Shown in pieces: positions 62,753-64,000 of a DNA stretch of 64,000 bases. The position numbers and the translations under genes were made by a program. The stretch lies in assembly GCF_002198675.1 (NCBI RefSeq), contig NZ_MWLL01000189.1, positions 130,562 through 194,561 of the forward strand. Reading direction: 5' to 3'. The notes beneath the pieces are model-generated. The model was not told where the DNA came from and did no database searches. It saw only the letters and a list, made by a program, of their open reading frames with translations. Source of the DNA: Kineosporia sp. R_H_3 (GTDB lineage: Bacteria; Actinomycetota; Actinomycetes; Actinomycetales; Kineosporiaceae). Positions within the stretch are counted from its first letter, which is position 1. Each line of letters starts with the position of its first letter.

Positions 62753-64000
62753 GTGCGGATCCTCCACACCTCGGACTGGCACCTCGGGCGGTCGTTCCAC
62801 CGCGTCGGGATGCTCGACGCCCAGGCGGCGTTCGTCGACCACGTCGTCGAGGTGGTCAGATCCGAGCAGGTGGACGTCGTGCTCGTCGCCGGGGACGTCT
62901 ACGACCGGGCGATCCCGGGCGTCGACGTCGTCGCCCTCCTCGACGAGGCGCTGGCCCGGCTGACGTCGACCGGGGCGACCGTCGTCCTCGCGAGCGGCAA
63001 CCACGACTCCGCGCGGCGCCTCGGGTTCGCCTCCCGGGTGCTCGAGACCGCCCGGGTCCACGTCCGCACCGACGCGCGACGCTGCGCCGAGCCCGTGCTC
63101 CTCGAGGACCGGCACGGCCCGGTCGCCCTCTACCCGCTCCCCTACCTCGAGCCCGTCCTCGCCGCGGGCGCCCTCGGGCTCACCGAGACCGGCGCCACGC
63201 ACGCCGCGGTGCTCGGCGCGGCGATGGACGGCGTCCGCGCCGACCTCGCGGGCCGCCCCGCCGGGACCCGCTCTGTGGTCGCCGCGCACGCCTTCGTCGT
63301 CGGCGGCGAGGTCTGCGACAGCGAGCGGGACATCAGCGTCGGCGGCGTCGCCTCGGTGCCGAGCGGCGTGTTCGACGGCGTGTCGTACACCGCGCTCGGT
63401 CACCTGCACGGTCGGCAGCGGATCAGCGAGACCGTCCGGTACAGCGGCTCACCGCTCGCCTACAGCTTCTCCGAGCACGCCCACCGCAAGGGCTCCTGGC
63501 TCGTCACCCTCGGCCGCGACGGCGTCGAGTCGGTCGAGGCGGTCGAGGCCCCGGTCCCGCGGCCGCTCGCCCTGCTGCGCGGCCGGCTCGAGGACCTGCT
63601 CTCCGGCTCCGGCTACGCACCGCACGAGCAGGCCTGGTGCCGGGTCACGCTCACCGACCCGGAGCGCCCTGCCGAGGCGATGCAGCGGCTGCGCACCCGC
63701 TTCCCGCACACCCTCGAGCTGCGGTTCGAGCCCGAGGGCGTCGCCGGGGCGGTCGACCTCAGCTACACCGAGCGGGTCGCCGGCCGCAGCGAGCTCGACG
63801 TCTGCTGCGGGTTCGTCGAGCACGTCCGCGGCCGCCGGGCCTCCGACGGCGAGGTCGAGATCCTCCGCTCCGCCGTCGAGGAGCTCCGGCTGGACGACGC
63901 CGAGCGGCTGGGTGCCGCGGCGCTGCGGGCCGACCGGCGGGAACGCCGCGCGACCCGGACGGCGCCGGCGGCGGTTCCGGCTCCGGCCACGCCCGCGCCG
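62753..64000 (+). CDS. sbcD: Exonuclease subunit SbcD (3' end outside window)
   Basis: 416 codons are visible with no stop before the window edge. The calcineurin-like phosphoesterase motifs are 'ILHTSDWHLGRSFH' (D-x-H), 'VLVAGDVYDRAIP' (GD), 'VLASGNHDSARR' (GNHD) and 'YTALGHLHGRQRI' (GHxH). A capping domain follows ('RYSGSPLAYSFSEHAHRKGS'), and the Pro/Ala-rich C-terminus starts near 64000. With SbcC (expected downstream) it cleaves hairpin and protein-blocked DNA ends. GTG start; TAGGGT (62740-62745) 7 nt upstream. Confidence 0.95.
   Translation, partial: MRILHTSDWHLGRSFHRVGMLDAQAAFVDHVVEVVRSEQVDVVLVAGDVYDRAIPGVDVVALLDEALARLTSTGATVVLASGNHDSARRLGFASRVLETARVHVRTDARRCAEPVLLEDRHGPVALYPLPYLEPVLAAGALGLTETGATHAAVLGAAMDGVRADLAGRPAGTRSVVAAHAFVVGGEVCDSERDISVGGVASVPSGVFDGVSYTALGHLHGRQRISETVRYSGSPLAYSFSEHAHRKGSWLVTLGRDGVESVEAVEAPVPRPLALLRGRLEDLLSGSGYAPHEQAWCRVTLTDPERPAEAMQRLRTRFPHTLELRFEPEGVAGAVDLSYTERVAGRSELDVCCGFVEHVRGRRASDGEVEILRSAVEELRLDDAERLGAAALRADRRERRATRTAPAAVPAPATPAP

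Overview
The window is chromosomal DNA from a high-GC Gram-positive actinomycete. GC is roughly 74% by eye, GTG starts are frequent, and actinobacterial marker genes are present: rbpA, an Lnt/Ppm1 pair, an F420-type PPOX oxidoreductase and LLM oxidoreductase, a DinB/mycothiol-type enzyme and an ECF42 sigma factor. A chemoreceptor and a PilZ protein hint at taxis or c-di-GMP signalling. The genus cannot be fixed from the window; a Cellulomonadaceae-like or related lineage is only a guess. I find 65 protein genes, tightly packed. Two are cut by the window ends: a serine hydrolase at the left and sbcD at the right. I see no tRNA, rRNA, CRISPR, transposon or prophage.

Region 1 (1-15.4 kb) holds a serine hydrolase, a DinB protein, a DUF2207-like membrane protein, a DGPF/YCII-ECF42 sigma module with a matching promoter, and most of the clostridial-type lysine fermentation route. 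The lysine genes are kamA and kdd (divergent) and, 5 kb away, kamD-kamE-kal. Between them lie a LysR/YeiH divergent pair, a YtcJ-like amidohydrolase and a PlsC acyltransferase. The cleavage enzyme Kce is absent here.

Region 2 (15.4-24.3 kb) is an envelope and housekeeping block: lnt-ppm1-fxsA, a strong bidirectional terminator, rbpA behind a SigR-like promoter, a UMF1 transporter, a VanY-type peptidase with a coiled coil, and an ArsR-CDF metal efflux operon with a 9-bp-arm operator. Region 3 (24.3-34.6 kb) holds a chemoreceptor, a three-gene Gtr-like glycosylation set, an AraC-VOC-UvrA-like run, and a dapA/lysR pair bracketed by two copies of a palindromic repeat.

Region 4 (34.6-46 kb) holds an ArsR operon with two START-domain genes and two matched operators, and a DrrAB-like ABC exporter with its MerR regulator and a MerR-type long-spacer promoter. 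The rest is small enzymes (GNATs, cysteine hydrolase, phosphotransferase, DDAH), DUF proteins and membrane proteins. Region 5 (46-64 kb) holds a substrate-binding/VWA lipid-facing protein, pyruvate carboxylase, an LLM oxidoreductase, PilZ, TetR-Nudix, a P-loop kinase, P450, PPOX, TrpB2, a second serine hydrolase, a GCS2-type ligase and sbcD.

A recurring theme is promoter architecture. About 26 genes have a -10-like hexamer 6-8 nt before the start codon, 12 of them exactly TANNNT, and no Shine-Dalgarno sequence. This predicts leaderless mRNAs. Other genes have clear AGGAGG-type sites, so starts could be chosen by one rule or the other.
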